Part shown: piece after piece, positions 25,771-34,708 of the stretch
How positions within the stretch are numbered: position 1 is the first letter of the stretch
How the letters are laid out: each line of letters starts with the position of its first letter
NCBI GenBank assembly: GCA_035541875.1
Contig: DATKML010000053.1
Location: 1-64,000 of the forward strand
DNA: 64,000 nt
Source of the DNA: JAJPHI01 sp035541875
Lineage (GTDB): Bacteria > Desulfobacterota > Binatia > Binatales > Binataceae
Direction: 5' to 3'
Made by a program: the position numbers and the translations under genes
The notes under the pieces: model-generated
Told to the model about the DNA's origin: nothing
What the model saw: the letters and a program-made list of their open reading frames with translations, nothing else
Database searches by the model: none

Positions 25771-25847
25771 GGCGGGGTGGAGCAGTCTGGTAGCTCGCCG
25801 GGCTCATAACCCGGAGGTCAGAGGTTCAAATCCTCTCCCCGCAACCA
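25771..25847 (+). tRNA. Initiator tRNA-fMet (CAT)
   Basis: A 77-nt cloverleaf with encoded CCA. Initiator traits are visible: three G-C pairs next to the anticodon loop (GGG/CCC around CTCATAA), A11-U24 in the D stem and an unpaired first acceptor position. That position is G1-A72 here rather than the common C1-A72. Anticodon CAT at 25805-25807. T arm AGAGG-TTCAAAT-CCTCT. Confidence 0.93.
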
Positions 25848-26222
25848 ATAACCCCATCGCAATGGCGATCGCGTCAAACGCATAACATTCTGCTCACGAA
25901 AAAGGCCCGCAATAAGGCGCTGAGAGCCTTTACCTCACTACCTCGTTTCGCTTAAGGTGGTCGGAGCGCCTTGCCGCAGCGCGAGTGTTTCCCTCGTGAA
26001 CAGTCGGCACCCTCTACCACCTCTTCAATTGCCCGGCTCACTAGGCCTGTAAGCGCAGAACGGCTCCATAGGGAGCAATGCTGTAACCGTTGAGCGTAAC
26101 CAAAGGCTACAGTGCGATGGCCCCCTTTTCGATTCCTTAGGCTTTCCGCCAGTCAGTGGCGGCACACTGTTTGCGTCTCTAAAGCACGGCTCAAATAGAT
26201 CTCAGCGTAGGGAGGACAGAAC
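25848..26222. other. 375-bp intergenic region with inverted repeats
   Basis: No reading frame is convincing here. Near 25901-25932 AAAGGC and GCCTTT bracket CCGCAATAAGGCGCTGAGA, which could end the tRNA transcript and, on the other strand, is followed by GCCTTTTT. Farther on are several short self-complementary stretches, so a minus-strand structured RNA is possible but unproven. Close to 26205-26218 GTAGGGAGGACAGA supplies the ribosome site of the next lipoprotein gene. Confidence 0.4.
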
Positions 26223-26528
26223 ATGATCAAGCGTTTGTCTCAGGTACTGGCGGCGGCTGCATGCCTATCGCTCTCGGCGTGCGTAATGCTGAACTCGAGC
26301 TCGATTAGCGAAAGTTCCGGCGGTGGTAGTCCGGTGATGGCCGAATATAGCGACTACGGCATCCTGCATCTGACTGCGCCCTCCACCCTCACTGCAAATG
26401 CCAACAGCGCGTTGGCCGGCAAATGCCAGAGCGGTCAGCTTTCAGACGTGCAGACTGAGCTGGCAACCCGCGAATGGTTCGGCATCGTCCAGTACTACAC
26501 GGTCACGGTTAACGGGAACTGTAAGTAG
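26223..26528 (+). CDS. Small lipoprotein, paralogous to the next gene's N-terminus
   Basis: A 101-residue lipoprotein with a lipobox (CLSLSAC, Cys20). The mature part is a compact domain: SDYGILHLTAPSTLTANANS, DVQTELATREWFGIVQYYTV and a closing NGNCK. The same domain is repeated in the next gene (YGILLLSKPQGLTAAAN, DVQTQLSMRDWLAIVQYYTV, NAICK), where it precedes an OmpA domain. Two Cys (in GKCQSG and NGNCK) may form a disulfide. I do not recognise the domain. A strong ribosome site (GGGAGGACAG) precedes the ATG. The gap to the next gene is 15 bases, so they form an operon. Confidence 0.78.
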   Translation: MIKRLSQVLAAAACLSLSACVMLNSSSISESSGGGSPVMAEYSDYGILHLTAPSTLTANANSALAGKCQSGQLSDVQTELATREWFGIVQYYTVTVNGNCK

Positions 26529-26543
26529 ACAGGGAGAGCGATT

Positions 26544-27266
26544 ATGCGAAGTGACACCAACAGGATCATACGAAGACGTGTCTCTCGCGTCTCCGTTCTG
26601 CTGGGCTACGCCATCGCCTCGTTCTGGCTGTCGGCCTGCGTCTTTATCCGCTCCAGTTCGATAGGCCAAACAACCGGCAGCGGTACCGCGATTAGCGCCA
26701 GCGATAGCGACTACGGCATCCTGCTGCTCAGTAAACCACAAGGCCTTACTGCAGCGGCCAATGCTGATTTGGCCAAACAATGTCCGAGCGGTTTGATTAC
26801 TGACGTACAGACGCAGCTGTCGATGCGCGACTGGCTTGCGATAGTCCAGTACTACACCGTCGACGCAAACGCGATCTGTAAGCCGCCACCTCCACCACCC
26901 CCGCCACCCCCTCCTCCGCCGGCACCGCCGAAGATCGTCTTGCGCGGCGTTCATTTCGACTTCAACAAGTCCAAGATACGTCCGGTCGACACGGCGGTTC
27001 TCGATGAGGCTGCAACGACCCTCAAGGACAATCCAAACGTGAAGGTCGACGTGAATGGCTACTGCGACTCGATCGGTGGTGACGCCTATAACATGAAGCT
27101 GTCGCAGAAGCGGGCGGCCGCAGTGGTGGATTATCTTGAAAAAGATGGTGTCGCCGCTGACCGGCTGACTCCGCACGGCTTCGGCAAAACGGACTTCGTC
27201 GCGAGCAACGACACCAAGGAAGGTCGTGCACAGAACCGACGGGTGGAGCTAATCCCGCAGCAGTAG
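26544..27266 (+). CDS. OmpA-family lipoprotein with polyproline linker
   Basis: A 240-residue outer-membrane lipoprotein. Lipobox WLSAC (Cys32) is followed by the same domain as in the upstream gene (residues about 50-110), then a stretch of thirteen prolines (26883-26924), and a C-terminal OmpA/MotB peptidoglycan-binding domain: VHFDFNKSKIRPVDTAVLDE, VNGYCDSIGGDAYNMKLSQK and EGRAQNRRVEL. The linker probably spans periplasm to peptidoglycan. A terminator follows at 27294. The OmpA call is firm; the N-terminal domain is unknown. Confidence 0.92.
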   Translation: MRSDTNRIIRRRVSRVSVLLGYAIASFWLSACVFIRSSSIGQTTGSGTAISASDSDYGILLLSKPQGLTAAANADLAKQCPSGLITDVQTQLSMRDWLAIVQYYTVDANAICKPPPPPPPPPPPPPAPPKIVLRGVHFDFNKSKIRPVDTAVLDEAATTLKDNPNVKVDVNGYCDSIGGDAYNMKLSQKRAAAVVDYLEKDGVAADRLTPHGFGKTDFVASNDTKEGRAQNRRVELIPQQ

Positions 27267-27293
27267 CGGTTGGCTTTTCTTCCACTTGAACCG

Positions 27294-27332
27294 GAGGCAG
27301 GACTTGGTTTGCTGAGTCCTGCCTCTTTGTTT
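27294..27332 (+). terminator. Rho-independent terminator of the lipoprotein operon
   Basis: GAGGCAGGACT (27294-27304) pairs perfectly with AGTCCTGCCTC (27315-27325) across a ten-base loop, followed by TTTGTTT. Confidence 0.88.
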
Positions 27333-27473
27333 CCCTCTCCTTTCCCAACAATTGCGAGGATTTCGTTGCCTCCGCCAACGACCAGCCCGATAGGTTAACT
27401 CTCGCTGCCGTTGGTGCAGGCCGTAGCTACGCCATGTTCTTCGCGTAGTCGATCGTGTTATTTTCGCGCCGCC

Positions 27474-28010
27474 ATGGATCTCCCGGGAGCACCCTATCTG
27501 TATGCGCTGGCGGCGTTGTCGATCACCTTTTCCGGCTTTTCCGCTTTGCTCGTCGTGTTGCGCCAAACTCGGGCGCGAAAATCTCTCCGTTCGACGTTTT
27601 CATCATCATCAATTACTTCCTAGCGGGCTTCGCGATCGCTTTGGTCTGCTTGCGACCACCGTTGTTGGCAGGATAGAGTTCGAGCGCTAAGGTGATCTGA
27701 CGCCTACCGAGCGCGATTGCCGCGCTGCTAGGGATCACCCTCGAGGCCTTCCCTCTTCGTCGTCGACCATCCGCCGACGACAGATACTATACCGCCTTCC
27801 GTTTTGGCAACGCTGGTGCTCTATTGGCCCGCGTTTTTCCTCTTGGTGCTTAACGCTTGCGGTCTGTGGGTGCGGCCCGGTTTTGCACCTTATGCGACCT
27901 CGATAACGTGGATCTTTATGGTCATTGGAATCGATTTCGTCGCAGCGGTGGCCGGCATCCTGCGCGGCGACAAAAGAGGGGCATCGGCCGAGACGAATCA
28001 ATCGAGCTAA
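27474..28010 (+). pseudogene. Decayed membrane protein gene (two frameshifts, two stops)
   Basis: Fragments of one polytopic membrane protein run through three frames. MDLPGAPYLYALAALSITF...SALLVVLRQT is followed, after a lost base near 27570, by ISPFDVFIIINYFLAGFAIA...RPPLLAG. In that frame come TAG 27674-27676 and TGA 27698-27700, then RLPSAIAALLGITLEAF. An extra C near 27750 leads to LFVVDHPPTTD and the C-terminal part LATLVLYWPAFFLLVLNACG...GIDFVAAVAG. Each piece continues the last as a plausible membrane helix, so the gene is inactivated. The parent family has no known function. Confidence 0.72.
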
Positions 28011-28160
28011 ACTCACCGCCCAGCTCGAAGGGTAGATTCAATGAGCACGCGCCTCACACCTCCTCCACGGCCCGGATGCCGGAAGCCCCGGCAGCTTCAT
28101 TTTAGTCGCGGCAAAGCCTAAATTCGGCACAACGGTCACAACCATCGCCAAAAGACTTCA

Positions 28161-29669
28161 ATGTTCGAATCAGCTGAACTGGGACATCAGATAGACAAGG
28201 CCACTTATGATAGCGAGGTGCCGGCGCTGCGCGAGGCACTGCTCAATACGCAGTACGAACTTTCGGCCGCAGGTCGTTTTCCAGTGATCGTGGTTATCGG
28301 CGGCGTGGACGGGGCAGGTAAGGGCGAAACGGTAAACCTGCTCAATGAATGGATGGATCCGCGCCATATCCATACCTACGCATTTGGCGAACCTTCTGAT
28401 GAAGAGCGGGAACGGCCCCGGATGTGGCGCTTTTGGCGCGCGCTGCCGCCGCGCGGTAAGGTCGGCATCCTCTTCGGTGCCTGGCATACCGATCCGATCG
28501 TCAGGCGGGCCGGGCGCAAGATGAAGGCACGTGAATTCAACGAAGAAATCGGTCGTATTGTACGCTTCGAGCGAATGCTCACTGACGAAGGAGCCCTGTT
28601 GATCAAGCTGTGGTTCCATCTTTCGAAGACAACCCAGCGCCAGCGGTTGAAGGCGCTGGAGAAGGATCCACGCACCCGATGGCGCGTCACGGAGACCGAC
28701 TGGGAGCGCTTCAAATTCTATGATCGTTTCCGCGATGTCTCCGAGTATTACTTGCGCCACACCAGTACCGGCGAAGCGCCGTGGACGGTAATCGAGGGGC
28801 TCGATCCGCGCTACCGCAGCCTGACCGTCGGCAATCTCTTGCTCGCCTCGATGCGCGAGCATCTGCGCACCCCAAAAACATCTCAGGCGACGCCCAGTTC
28901 AATGGTGTCGCTTCCACCGATCGACAGCCGCGACCTGCTTCGTTCACTCGACCTTTCCAAGCGTGTTCCAAAGGGGAAATACAACGCTCAACTCGAAAAA
29001 TGGCAGGGGCGGCTTAACCTTCTATCGCGCGATCCACGATTTAAAGATCATTCCGTCGTCATCGTGTTTGAAGGTCCGGATGCCGCCGGCAAAGGCGGCG
29101 GCATCCGCCGTATTACGGCAGCGCTCGACGCTCGCCAGTATCAGGGAATCCCGATTGCGGCTCCGACCGAGGAAGAGCTCGCTCAACCCTATCTGTGGCG
29201 TTTCTGGCGCCATCTGCCGCGCCGGGGCCGCTTCTCGATTTACGATCGTTCCTGGTATGGGCGGGTCCTCGTCGAACGAGTGGAAAATCTTTGTACCGAA
29301 GCCGATTGGATGCGCGGCTATTCCGAGATCAACGATTTCGAGGAACAGCTGGTTTTGAACGGCGCCGTAGTCGTTAAGTTCTGGATGCAGATCAGCAAGG
29401 AAGAACAGCTAAAGCGCTTCCGGCTCCGCGAGAAAACCGCCTTCAAGAAATTCAAAATAACGGCCGAGGATTGGCGCAATCGGAAAAAATGGGATGCTTA
29501 TCAGGCTGCGGCGGACGACATGATCGAGCGTACTTCTACCTCTCTGGCCCCATGGACGCTGGTCGAGGCCAACGACAAGTTCCACGGCCGAATCAAGGTA
29601 CTTAAGACGTTAGCCCAGCGTATCGAGGACGTGCTCTCCGGCAAAGTCGCGTTGAAAGCCACTGTTTGA
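28161..29669 (+). CDS. pap: Polyphosphate:AMP phosphotransferase (two-domain PPK2 family)
   Basis: A 502-residue enzyme with two PPK2 domains. Walker A motifs are GGVDGAGKGE (residues 47-56) in the first and EGPDAAGKGGG near residue 305 in the second. Each half has a lid-type Arg-rich segment (RPRMWRFWRALPPRGK and QPYLWRFWRHLPRRGR). Two-domain members make ADP from AMP using polyphosphate as donor, and the C-terminal half usually carries the activity. SWYGRVLVERVENLC in the second half supports that this half is catalytic. Cytosolic. The gene stands alone after a decayed gene. Confidence 0.9.
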   Translation: MFESAELGHQIDKATYDSEVPALREALLNTQYELSAAGRFPVIVVIGGVDGAGKGETVNLLNEWMDPRHIHTYAFGEPSDEERERPRMWRFWRALPPRGKVGILFGAWHTDPIVRRAGRKMKAREFNEEIGRIVRFERMLTDEGALLIKLWFHLSKTTQRQRLKALEKDPRTRWRVTETDWERFKFYDRFRDVSEYYLRHTSTGEAPWTVIEGLDPRYRSLTVGNLLLASMREHLRTPKTSQATPSSMVSLPPIDSRDLLRSLDLSKRVPKGKYNAQLEKWQGRLNLLSRDPRFKDHSVVIVFEGPDAAGKGGGIRRITAALDARQYQGIPIAAPTEEELAQPYLWRFWRHLPRRGRFSIYDRSWYGRVLVERVENLCTEADWMRGYSEINDFEEQLVLNGAVVVKFWMQISKEEQLKRFRLREKTAFKKFKITAEDWRNRKKWDAYQAAADDMIERTSTSLAPWTLVEANDKFHGRIKVLKTLAQRIEDVLSGKVALKATV

Positions 29670-29999
29670 TCAATTCTTTTCGCACTTTCAGCTGTGCTGG
29701 TTCCTTCATTTTTGTTCCTACTAGGCGTATGGTCTCCAGCGGAGCGTATCGGGAAGAATGCGTTCCGCAGTCGTGCAAAGCTCGAGTACGGGAACCTTTG
29801 TGCCTATGGCTGGGTTAATAGAGTGCGACCGGAAAAGTCTGGAGGCCTGGGGAGAATACAAGGCGGGCATTGACAGCACGTTTTAATTCGCCCTATAAGC
29901 ACGCATATTTTTGGGTTTTGAGAGTTTGGTTTAGGGTAAACTGCTCCGCGATCGATTCCGTTTAGGACGGCGGGGCCTAGCCAAAGAGAGGTAGGGGAT
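29670..29999. other. 330-bp leader of the DUF1329 gene
   Basis: No gene was found. The region becomes AT-rich after 29870 (TTTTAATTCGCC, TATTTTTGGG), consistent with a promoter, and ends with GAGAGGTAGGGG just upstream of the DUF1329 ATG at 30000. No clear operator or riboswitch fold was recognised. Confidence 0.4.
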
Positions 30000-31349
30000 A
30001 TGAAGAATTTTGCGCGTTTGTTGGCAGCTGGGGCGATGATCGCTCTGCTGCCATCGCTCGGTTGGTCGCAGGCCTCGACCGACCGCAGCGAAATGGACCA
30101 ATGGCTTAAGGACTCTGCCAGTCAGGCAGACGTTCCGGCCGGCACAAAGGTCACGCCCACCAATTATCAGCAGTACAAGGGAATCCTCCCGCTGGGCATG
30201 ATCAAGCTGTTCGAGGGCAAGTATTTCTGGAAGATCCCGCAGGATGCGGTGCTCGAAGTCGGACCGGCGGTCCATGACTTTCTGCCCAAGACCTGGCAGG
30301 ACGCGACCGAGAAGTTTGGCCCGCAGACCACCGTTGAGGTTCTCCCCAACGGTCACTACGTGATGCACAACTATCACGGTGGAACCCCCTTCCCGAATCC
30401 TCAGGAACCCAACAAGGGTTGGAAGGTTCTCGCCAACGCTTTCTGGGCTTTCGTGCCTGCGGTCTATGTTAACAGCCCGCAGAACGTCGGATCAGTTTGG
30501 GCAAACGACCGTTACGGCAACGTTAACCAGACCACGATCGACGTCGTCTATCGCTGGAGCTCTTACGTTACGGATAACGGCGTTCCGCACGATCTAAACT
30601 ACGCTCCGGGTACCTGGTACACCGAGTGGCTGATGGAAGAGACTCCTGAGCAGGCGCGTTACACCGCTTCGCTGAACCTCTTCTACATCGACCAGGAGAA
30701 GACGCCTTTCCCTGATACCTACGTCTTCGTTCCTGCGCTGCGCCGCTCGCTGCGCCTGGCCAGCACCGCCCGTTGTTCGCCGGTTTTCGGCTTCGACTGG
30801 AGCTACGACGATGCCAAGACCAATGGCTTCAACGGCTCCACCTCGATCTATACCGGTGACTTCCTCGGCGATCGCAAGCTGCTGACTCTGTCGCACTTCA
30901 ACATGGAAGGCCACGAGTTCCCTGGTGGTTACCTGATGCCGCTCGGCTTCCCGAAGCCGTCGTGGGGCAAGTGGGAAATCCGCGAGCACGCGATTGCGGA
31001 TATCCATCGTATCCCCAGCGAAGCAGCCGGCTACTGCTACTCCAGCCGTATCATCTATGCGGACAAGGAGCACTGGAACGGCAACTGGGTGGACCTGTAC
31101 GACTCGAACCACAAGCTGTGGAAGTCGATTGCGTACTACAACGACGCAGGCGACGTGAAGGGTTACGGCCATATGTGGGACGGTGTCTCGTCGATGGCGA
31201 TGGATTTCCAGAACCAGCACGAGACTGTCTGGTCCGGCTTCGGCAATCCTAGCGCCACGAAGCCATTCCTGGACACCAATGCACCGGCCGAATACATGGA
31301 CGGCGTCAAGTACGGCAGTCCTGGCGGTCTGCAGCAGATCATGCGCTAA
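30000..31349 (+). CDS. DUF1329 family secreted protein (outer-membrane lipid/substrate associated)
   Basis: A 449-residue exported protein: signal peptide MKNFARLLAAGAMIALLPSL ending at WSQA, then a DUF1329 domain related in fold to LolA/LolB-type lipid carriers. Typical stretches are AGTKVTPTNYQQYKGILP, TLSHFNMEGHEFPGGY and KWEIREHAIADIHRIPSEA. DUF1329 genes are often near RND exporters and degradation genes for hydrophobic substrates. A strong ribosome site is present. Two terminators follow, and the gene is monocistronic with a long leader, suggesting high and independent expression. Confidence 0.9.
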   Translation: MKNFARLLAAGAMIALLPSLGWSQASTDRSEMDQWLKDSASQADVPAGTKVTPTNYQQYKGILPLGMIKLFEGKYFWKIPQDAVLEVGPAVHDFLPKTWQDATEKFGPQTTVEVLPNGHYVMHNYHGGTPFPNPQEPNKGWKVLANAFWAFVPAVYVNSPQNVGSVWANDRYGNVNQTTIDVVYRWSSYVTDNGVPHDLNYAPGTWYTEWLMEETPEQARYTASLNLFYIDQEKTPFPDTYVFVPALRRSLRLASTARCSPVFGFDWSYDDAKTNGFNGSTSIYTGDFLGDRKLLTLSHFNMEGHEFPGGYLMPLGFPKPSWGKWEIREHAIADIHRIPSEAAGYCYSSRIIYADKEHWNGNWVDLYDSNHKLWKSIAYYNDAGDVKGYGHMWDGVSSMAMDFQNQHETVWSGFGNPSATKPFLDTNAPAEYMDGVKYGSPGGLQQIMR

Positions 31350-31382
31350 TCGGGTGAAAGCCTGACCAAGCTGAGATGCTAG

Positions 31383-31418
31383 ACGGGGCGTATCCTTCGG
31401 GGTGCGCCCCGTTTCTTT
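31383..31418 (+). terminator. Rho-independent terminator after the DUF1329 gene
   Basis: ACGGGGCG (31383-31390) pairs with CGCCCCGT (31405-31412), followed by TTTCTTT. Confidence 0.82.
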
Positions 31419-31430
31419 CCGGGCAAAGAA

Positions 31431-31461
31431 AAAGCGCGAACCGTTTAACGGTTCGCGCTTT
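31431..31461. terminator. Bidirectional terminator between convergent genes
   Basis: AAAGCGCGAACCGTT and its complement AACGGTTCGCGCTTT form a nearly perfect palindrome flanked by A and T runs. It lies 22 bases from the acyl-CoA dehydrogenase stop and can serve both strands. Confidence 0.8.
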
Positions 31462-31482
31462 GTTCGATAGACCCTTCTTAGC

Positions 31483-32610
31483 TTAGCTCAATAGCGACTT
31501 CGCCACGGTCTCTCGGTGAATCGGGGCGTTGCCCAGGTTCGCCTCACCCGCCAGTGCGCGCCGATGGTACAGATGCATATCGTGCTCCCACGTGAAGCCG
31601 ATACCGCCATGCACCTGGATCGCTTCGGAAGTCACGTTCTTGCCCATATCTGAGGCATACGCCTTGGCCATCGGTACAGCGGTGGCAGCCTCGGCCACGT
31701 GCTCATCCACCGTCCATGCCGCATAGTAGGTGAGCGATCGGGCATTCTCAACCGCGACCATCATATCGACGCATTTGTGCTTAACGGCCTGGAAAGATCC
31801 TATCGGCTTGCCGAACTGAACGCGGGTCTTCGCATAGTCGACCGCGATATCGAGCGCCTTCTGCGCTGTTCCCACAATCTCGGTCGACAGCGCCGCTGTG
31901 GCGATATCCAGCACGCGCCGGAGCACCGACCATCCGCCGTTCTCGGCGCCGATAACGGTGTCCGCCTGCACGTTGTCGAATTTGACGTGGCACATCCGGC
32001 GAGTCATATCGACGGTCTTAAGCTGCGTGACCGTCACGCCTTTTTCCTTTGTCGGGACGCAGAGAAGTGTAACACCGTTCTGACCCGACCCACTGGTACG
32101 GGTCGCAACGATTATCGCGTCGGCCACATGCGCATCTGGTACGAAGATCTTTTCACCCCTGAGAGTATAGCCGGAACCCTTCTTGGTCGCCGCGAGTTCG
32201 ATTCCACCCGCGTCGAAGCGGCCGGACGATTCCGCGATCGCCACCGTAGGGATGAATTTGCCTTCGGCGATCTTAGGGAGAAATTCGGCCTTCAGCGCGT
32301 CCGAGGCTCCCTCGATAAAGGTTGGTGCGCCAAGCAACGCGGCCGCGAAAAAGGGGCCGGGAACGAGCGCCTTGCCCATCTCCTCGACGATAACGGTCAT
32401 ATCGAGGAAGGTTCCGTTGGTTCCGCCGTACTGTTCCGGAATCAGCAGCCCCGGCCATCCCTGCTCGACGAGCTTCTGCCAAAAAGCGGGATCGTGGGCA
32501 GTCGCATCCGCCATCATCTGGCGCACATACTTAGTCGAGCAGTTGTCGGTCAGGAAGCGCTTGGCCGCGTCCCGCAACATCTCCTGTTCTTCGGAAAAAC
32601 CAAAATCCAA
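31483..32610 (-). CDS. Acyl-CoA dehydrogenase family protein
   Basis: A 375-residue flavoenzyme of the acyl-CoA dehydrogenase family. MDFGFSEEQEMLRDAAKRFL at the start, YGGTNGTFLDMTVIVEEMGKA, the FAD-binding segment IAESSGRFDAGGIELAATKK and the C-terminal VHGGIGFTWEHDMHLYHRRA are characteristic. The subtype with GFTWEHDMHLYHRR resembles subunits found in steroid and branched-chain acid degradation, which often work as hetero-oligomers. No second ACAD gene is adjacent. The flavoenzyme passes electrons to ETF. Confidence 0.9.
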   Translation of the reverse strand: MDFGFSEEQEMLRDAAKRFLTDNCSTKYVRQMMADATAHDPAFWQKLVEQGWPGLLIPEQYGGTNGTFLDMTVIVEEMGKALVPGPFFAAALLGAPTFIEGASDALKAEFLPKIAEGKFIPTVAIAESSGRFDAGGIELAATKKGSGYTLRGEKIFVPDAHVADAIIVATRTSGSGQNGVTLLCVPTKEKGVTVTQLKTVDMTRRMCHVKFDNVQADTVIGAENGGWSVLRRVLDIATAALSTEIVGTAQKALDIAVDYAKTRVQFGKPIGSFQAVKHKCVDMMVAVENARSLTYYAAWTVDEHVAEAATAVPMAKAYASDMGKNVTSEAIQVHGGIGFTWEHDMHLYHRRALAGEANLGNAPIHRETVAKSLLS

Positions 32611-32728
32611 GTTCGCAATCCTCCGTTGGTCCGACGGATTAGGTCAGGACATTCTGATTGGTGCAGCTAACATTGATCTTCTCGCGACTGCAAGCAGACC
32701 GCAGCCTTGGTCCCGAGCACTCATCGTG

Positions 32729-33139
32729 CTAGCGCACGGCAAGCAGATAAACAGCCATCCCCAGCCCGAGCGCGGCCAGTGCGAACGCCACGACCATCGC
32801 TATGACTGAATGTTCTCCAACTGCTGCCTCATCGCGATTGAGCTGCTCGATTACGCGATAGTGCTTGATAGTCGAGGTGATATTTACGAGCACGCCGATA
32901 AGAATCAGCCCGGTGCCGACCGCAAGCGAAAACCCCGACGATTTGACTCCGAGATCGGGTCTATTCGCGGCCATCTCTTTGAGAAAAAGTCCGAAACGGG
33001 CGACCACGAAGCCGAAGCCCATCAGGGCGAGCCCCGTACGAATCCAGGCTAGGTACGTTCGCTCCGCAGCGAAGTAGATTCGAGGATCGCGGCGGAGCGC
33101 CTCCGCCAGCATGTGAGGTTGCTCCGATTGTCGCGCCAT
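32729..33139 (-). CDS. YidH family (DUF202) membrane protein
   Basis: About 136 residues with three membrane helices. The DUF202 signature RDPRIYFAAERTYLAWIRTG is followed by LALMGFGFVVARFGLFL, GLILIGVLVNITSTIKHY and VVAFALAALGLGMAVYLLA. Function unknown; members are small inner-membrane proteins. ATG 33139 (MARQSEQ) is chosen since this start lies 11 bases past the FIST stop; a longer frame overlaps it. Likely co-transcribed with the FIST gene. Confidence 0.88.
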   Translation of the reverse strand: MARQSEQPHMLAEALRRDPRIYFAAERTYLAWIRTGLALMGFGFVVARFGLFLKEMAANRPDLGVKSSGFSLAVGTGLILIGVLVNITSTIKHYRVIEQLNRDEAAVGEHSVIAMVVAFALAALGLGMAVYLLAVR

Positions 33140-33150
33140 CTGAACTCTCT

Positions 33151-34332
33151 TTATCCCCTTCTCTCTGAAATCACCGTTAGTACCCCGCAATATTGAAGCA
33201 GGCCCGGGTCCGTTCCCAACGGTCCAAACTCAAAACCCGTAAAGAAGCCGGCAACCGGGAGGCTCCCAAACCTCTGTCCGATATAGGCCGAGTCATGGTC
33301 AGGTAAATTGTAAAGGCTCGATCCGCGTGAAACGCAATCGAAATAGAGACCCAAGGCCGGAGACGGATGCGTCCTGTTGCCCAAGTCTTCGAGCATCAAC
33401 TTGAGTTCGCTTCGCGCCCGCTCACCATCACGGAGCGCGAAACCCACTAAATCGTCGAGAGCTGGGCGATGAGCCACGGCGACGGCGCCGTGCTCGGCAC
33501 TCGCGCCCATGACGTTGCGGACAAAGAAATGACCGCGTTGGAGGCGCTCGGCTTTCGGATCAGTCGGCACTGCGAGAAAGATGAATCCGGCTGCGCGTTG
33601 CAAATCCGACGCGAGAGGACCAGCGGCTTCGGCGAAGACCTCGAAAGCGCTGCGCCCATCGAGTTCCAGGATGATGTTGTCGCGCACCTTGGTCACGCGA
33701 TGAAGGCGTCCGATCGGTGCGCACGCTTGTGCAGCACCTACCGTCACGTCGAAATCGCCAGCAAGGAGCATCGCCGCGAGTGAGTTGGAACTGACGACAT
33801 CGCCGCAGAATTGGAACGTCTCACCTACTGCTCCGTCCTCCGTTGCGCCTCCACCCACGATCGTCACTCCCGGCAGCTCTTCGCGGAGTTTGGCAATAAA
33901 TGACTCCGCCTCGAGATTATAGCTGTCAGGGAAAACGCAGAGCAGATTGTTTTTATCGAGGCGCGGCTTCACCGATGCGGCCAACTCAACCGCGGCCTCC
34001 TTAGCTCGGCGCCGCAATTGCGGAACGAAGAATCGGGACGGTTTCAGCGAACCTCCACCGAAGACTGCCACTGAAACTCCGGGCCCCGCTTCGATTTCGC
34101 GTCCATTCGCGATCACCCCGATCGCGCCACATCCGACAACGTCATCAGTGCCTGCCGCTTCGCTAACGGTGCGCACCAGCTGCGGAAAGGCCCCACCGTG
34201 ACGGCTGCTCGCAAAGCAAATAGCACCGTCCGCGACGCGCAAACCCGCCTGTTGCAAAGCCGCGCGCGTCGCTTCCAGCGCGGCAGTCCGTGGATTGAGC
34301 GTGATTGAATAACCAACTCCTGCACGAATCAT
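33151..34332 (-). CDS. FIST domain signal-sensing protein
   Basis: A 393-residue soluble protein with FIST N-terminal and C-terminal domains. Typical pieces are LLCVFPDSYN, GVTIVGGGATEDGAVGETFQ and the C-terminal DCVSRGSSLY and PVAGFFTGFEFGPLG. FIST domains are predicted to bind small ligands such as amino acids and are usually tied to signalling proteins. No kinase or cyclase gene is adjacent, so this is a stand-alone form. The YidH gene lies 11 bases downstream. Confidence 0.88.
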   Translation of the reverse strand: MIRAGVGYSITLNPRTAALEATRAALQQAGLRVADGAICFASSRHGGAFPQLVRTVSEAAGTDDVVGCGAIGVIANGREIEAGPGVSVAVFGGGSLKPSRFFVPQLRRRAKEAAVELAASVKPRLDKNNLLCVFPDSYNLEAESFIAKLREELPGVTIVGGGATEDGAVGETFQFCGDVVSSNSLAAMLLAGDFDVTVGAAQACAPIGRLHRVTKVRDNIILELDGRSAFEVFAEAAGPLASDLQRAAGFIFLAVPTDPKAERLQRGHFFVRNVMGASAEHGAVAVAHRPALDDLVGFALRDGERARSELKLMLEDLGNRTHPSPALGLYFDCVSRGSSLYNLPDHDSAYIGQRFGSLPVAGFFTGFEFGPLGTDPGLLQYCGVLTVISERRG

Positions 34333-34708
34333 GATGAAGCCCCTCTTCGAAGTCGGGCGCGCCTCATGGTCCTCTGATGAATACGCCCACGCATACGATT
34401 ACGTCGATCGCACTATCTTCCGAGCAAGAGCATTACAGAACCGGATGCACTTGAGAACGGCGGTGACGCAAATCGAGCGAAGAGATGTCCGACGGGGCGG
34501 AATGATATCTAATTTGTGACGAATGCAGACCAGCGGTGAGCGCGGTCGCGAGATGAGTTCCCAAAACACGCAGGCCGCTCATTGCCAAAACGCTCGGCAG
34601 TGAGCAGCCTGTCCCCCCAACTTCTTCCCGGCAATCCGCTTCGGATTTGACCGTGCGTCTAAATGACGCCCTACCTCTTAACTTGAACGCGAAGACTGTG
34701 CTTCGCGC
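34333..34708. other. 376-bp gap without a recognised gene
   Basis: Both strands carry only short frames with no family resemblance. Near the right edge, ACGCGAAG and CTTCGCGC (34688-34708) form a hairpin at the end of the minus-strand gene at 34709, possibly its terminator though it lacks a long T run. Confidence 0.35.

Noticed and set aside
31699..32670. 323-residue plus-strand frame opposite the acyl-CoA dehydrogenase gene
   Set aside because: Antisense shadow; the minus strand holds a complete enzyme with all family motifs.
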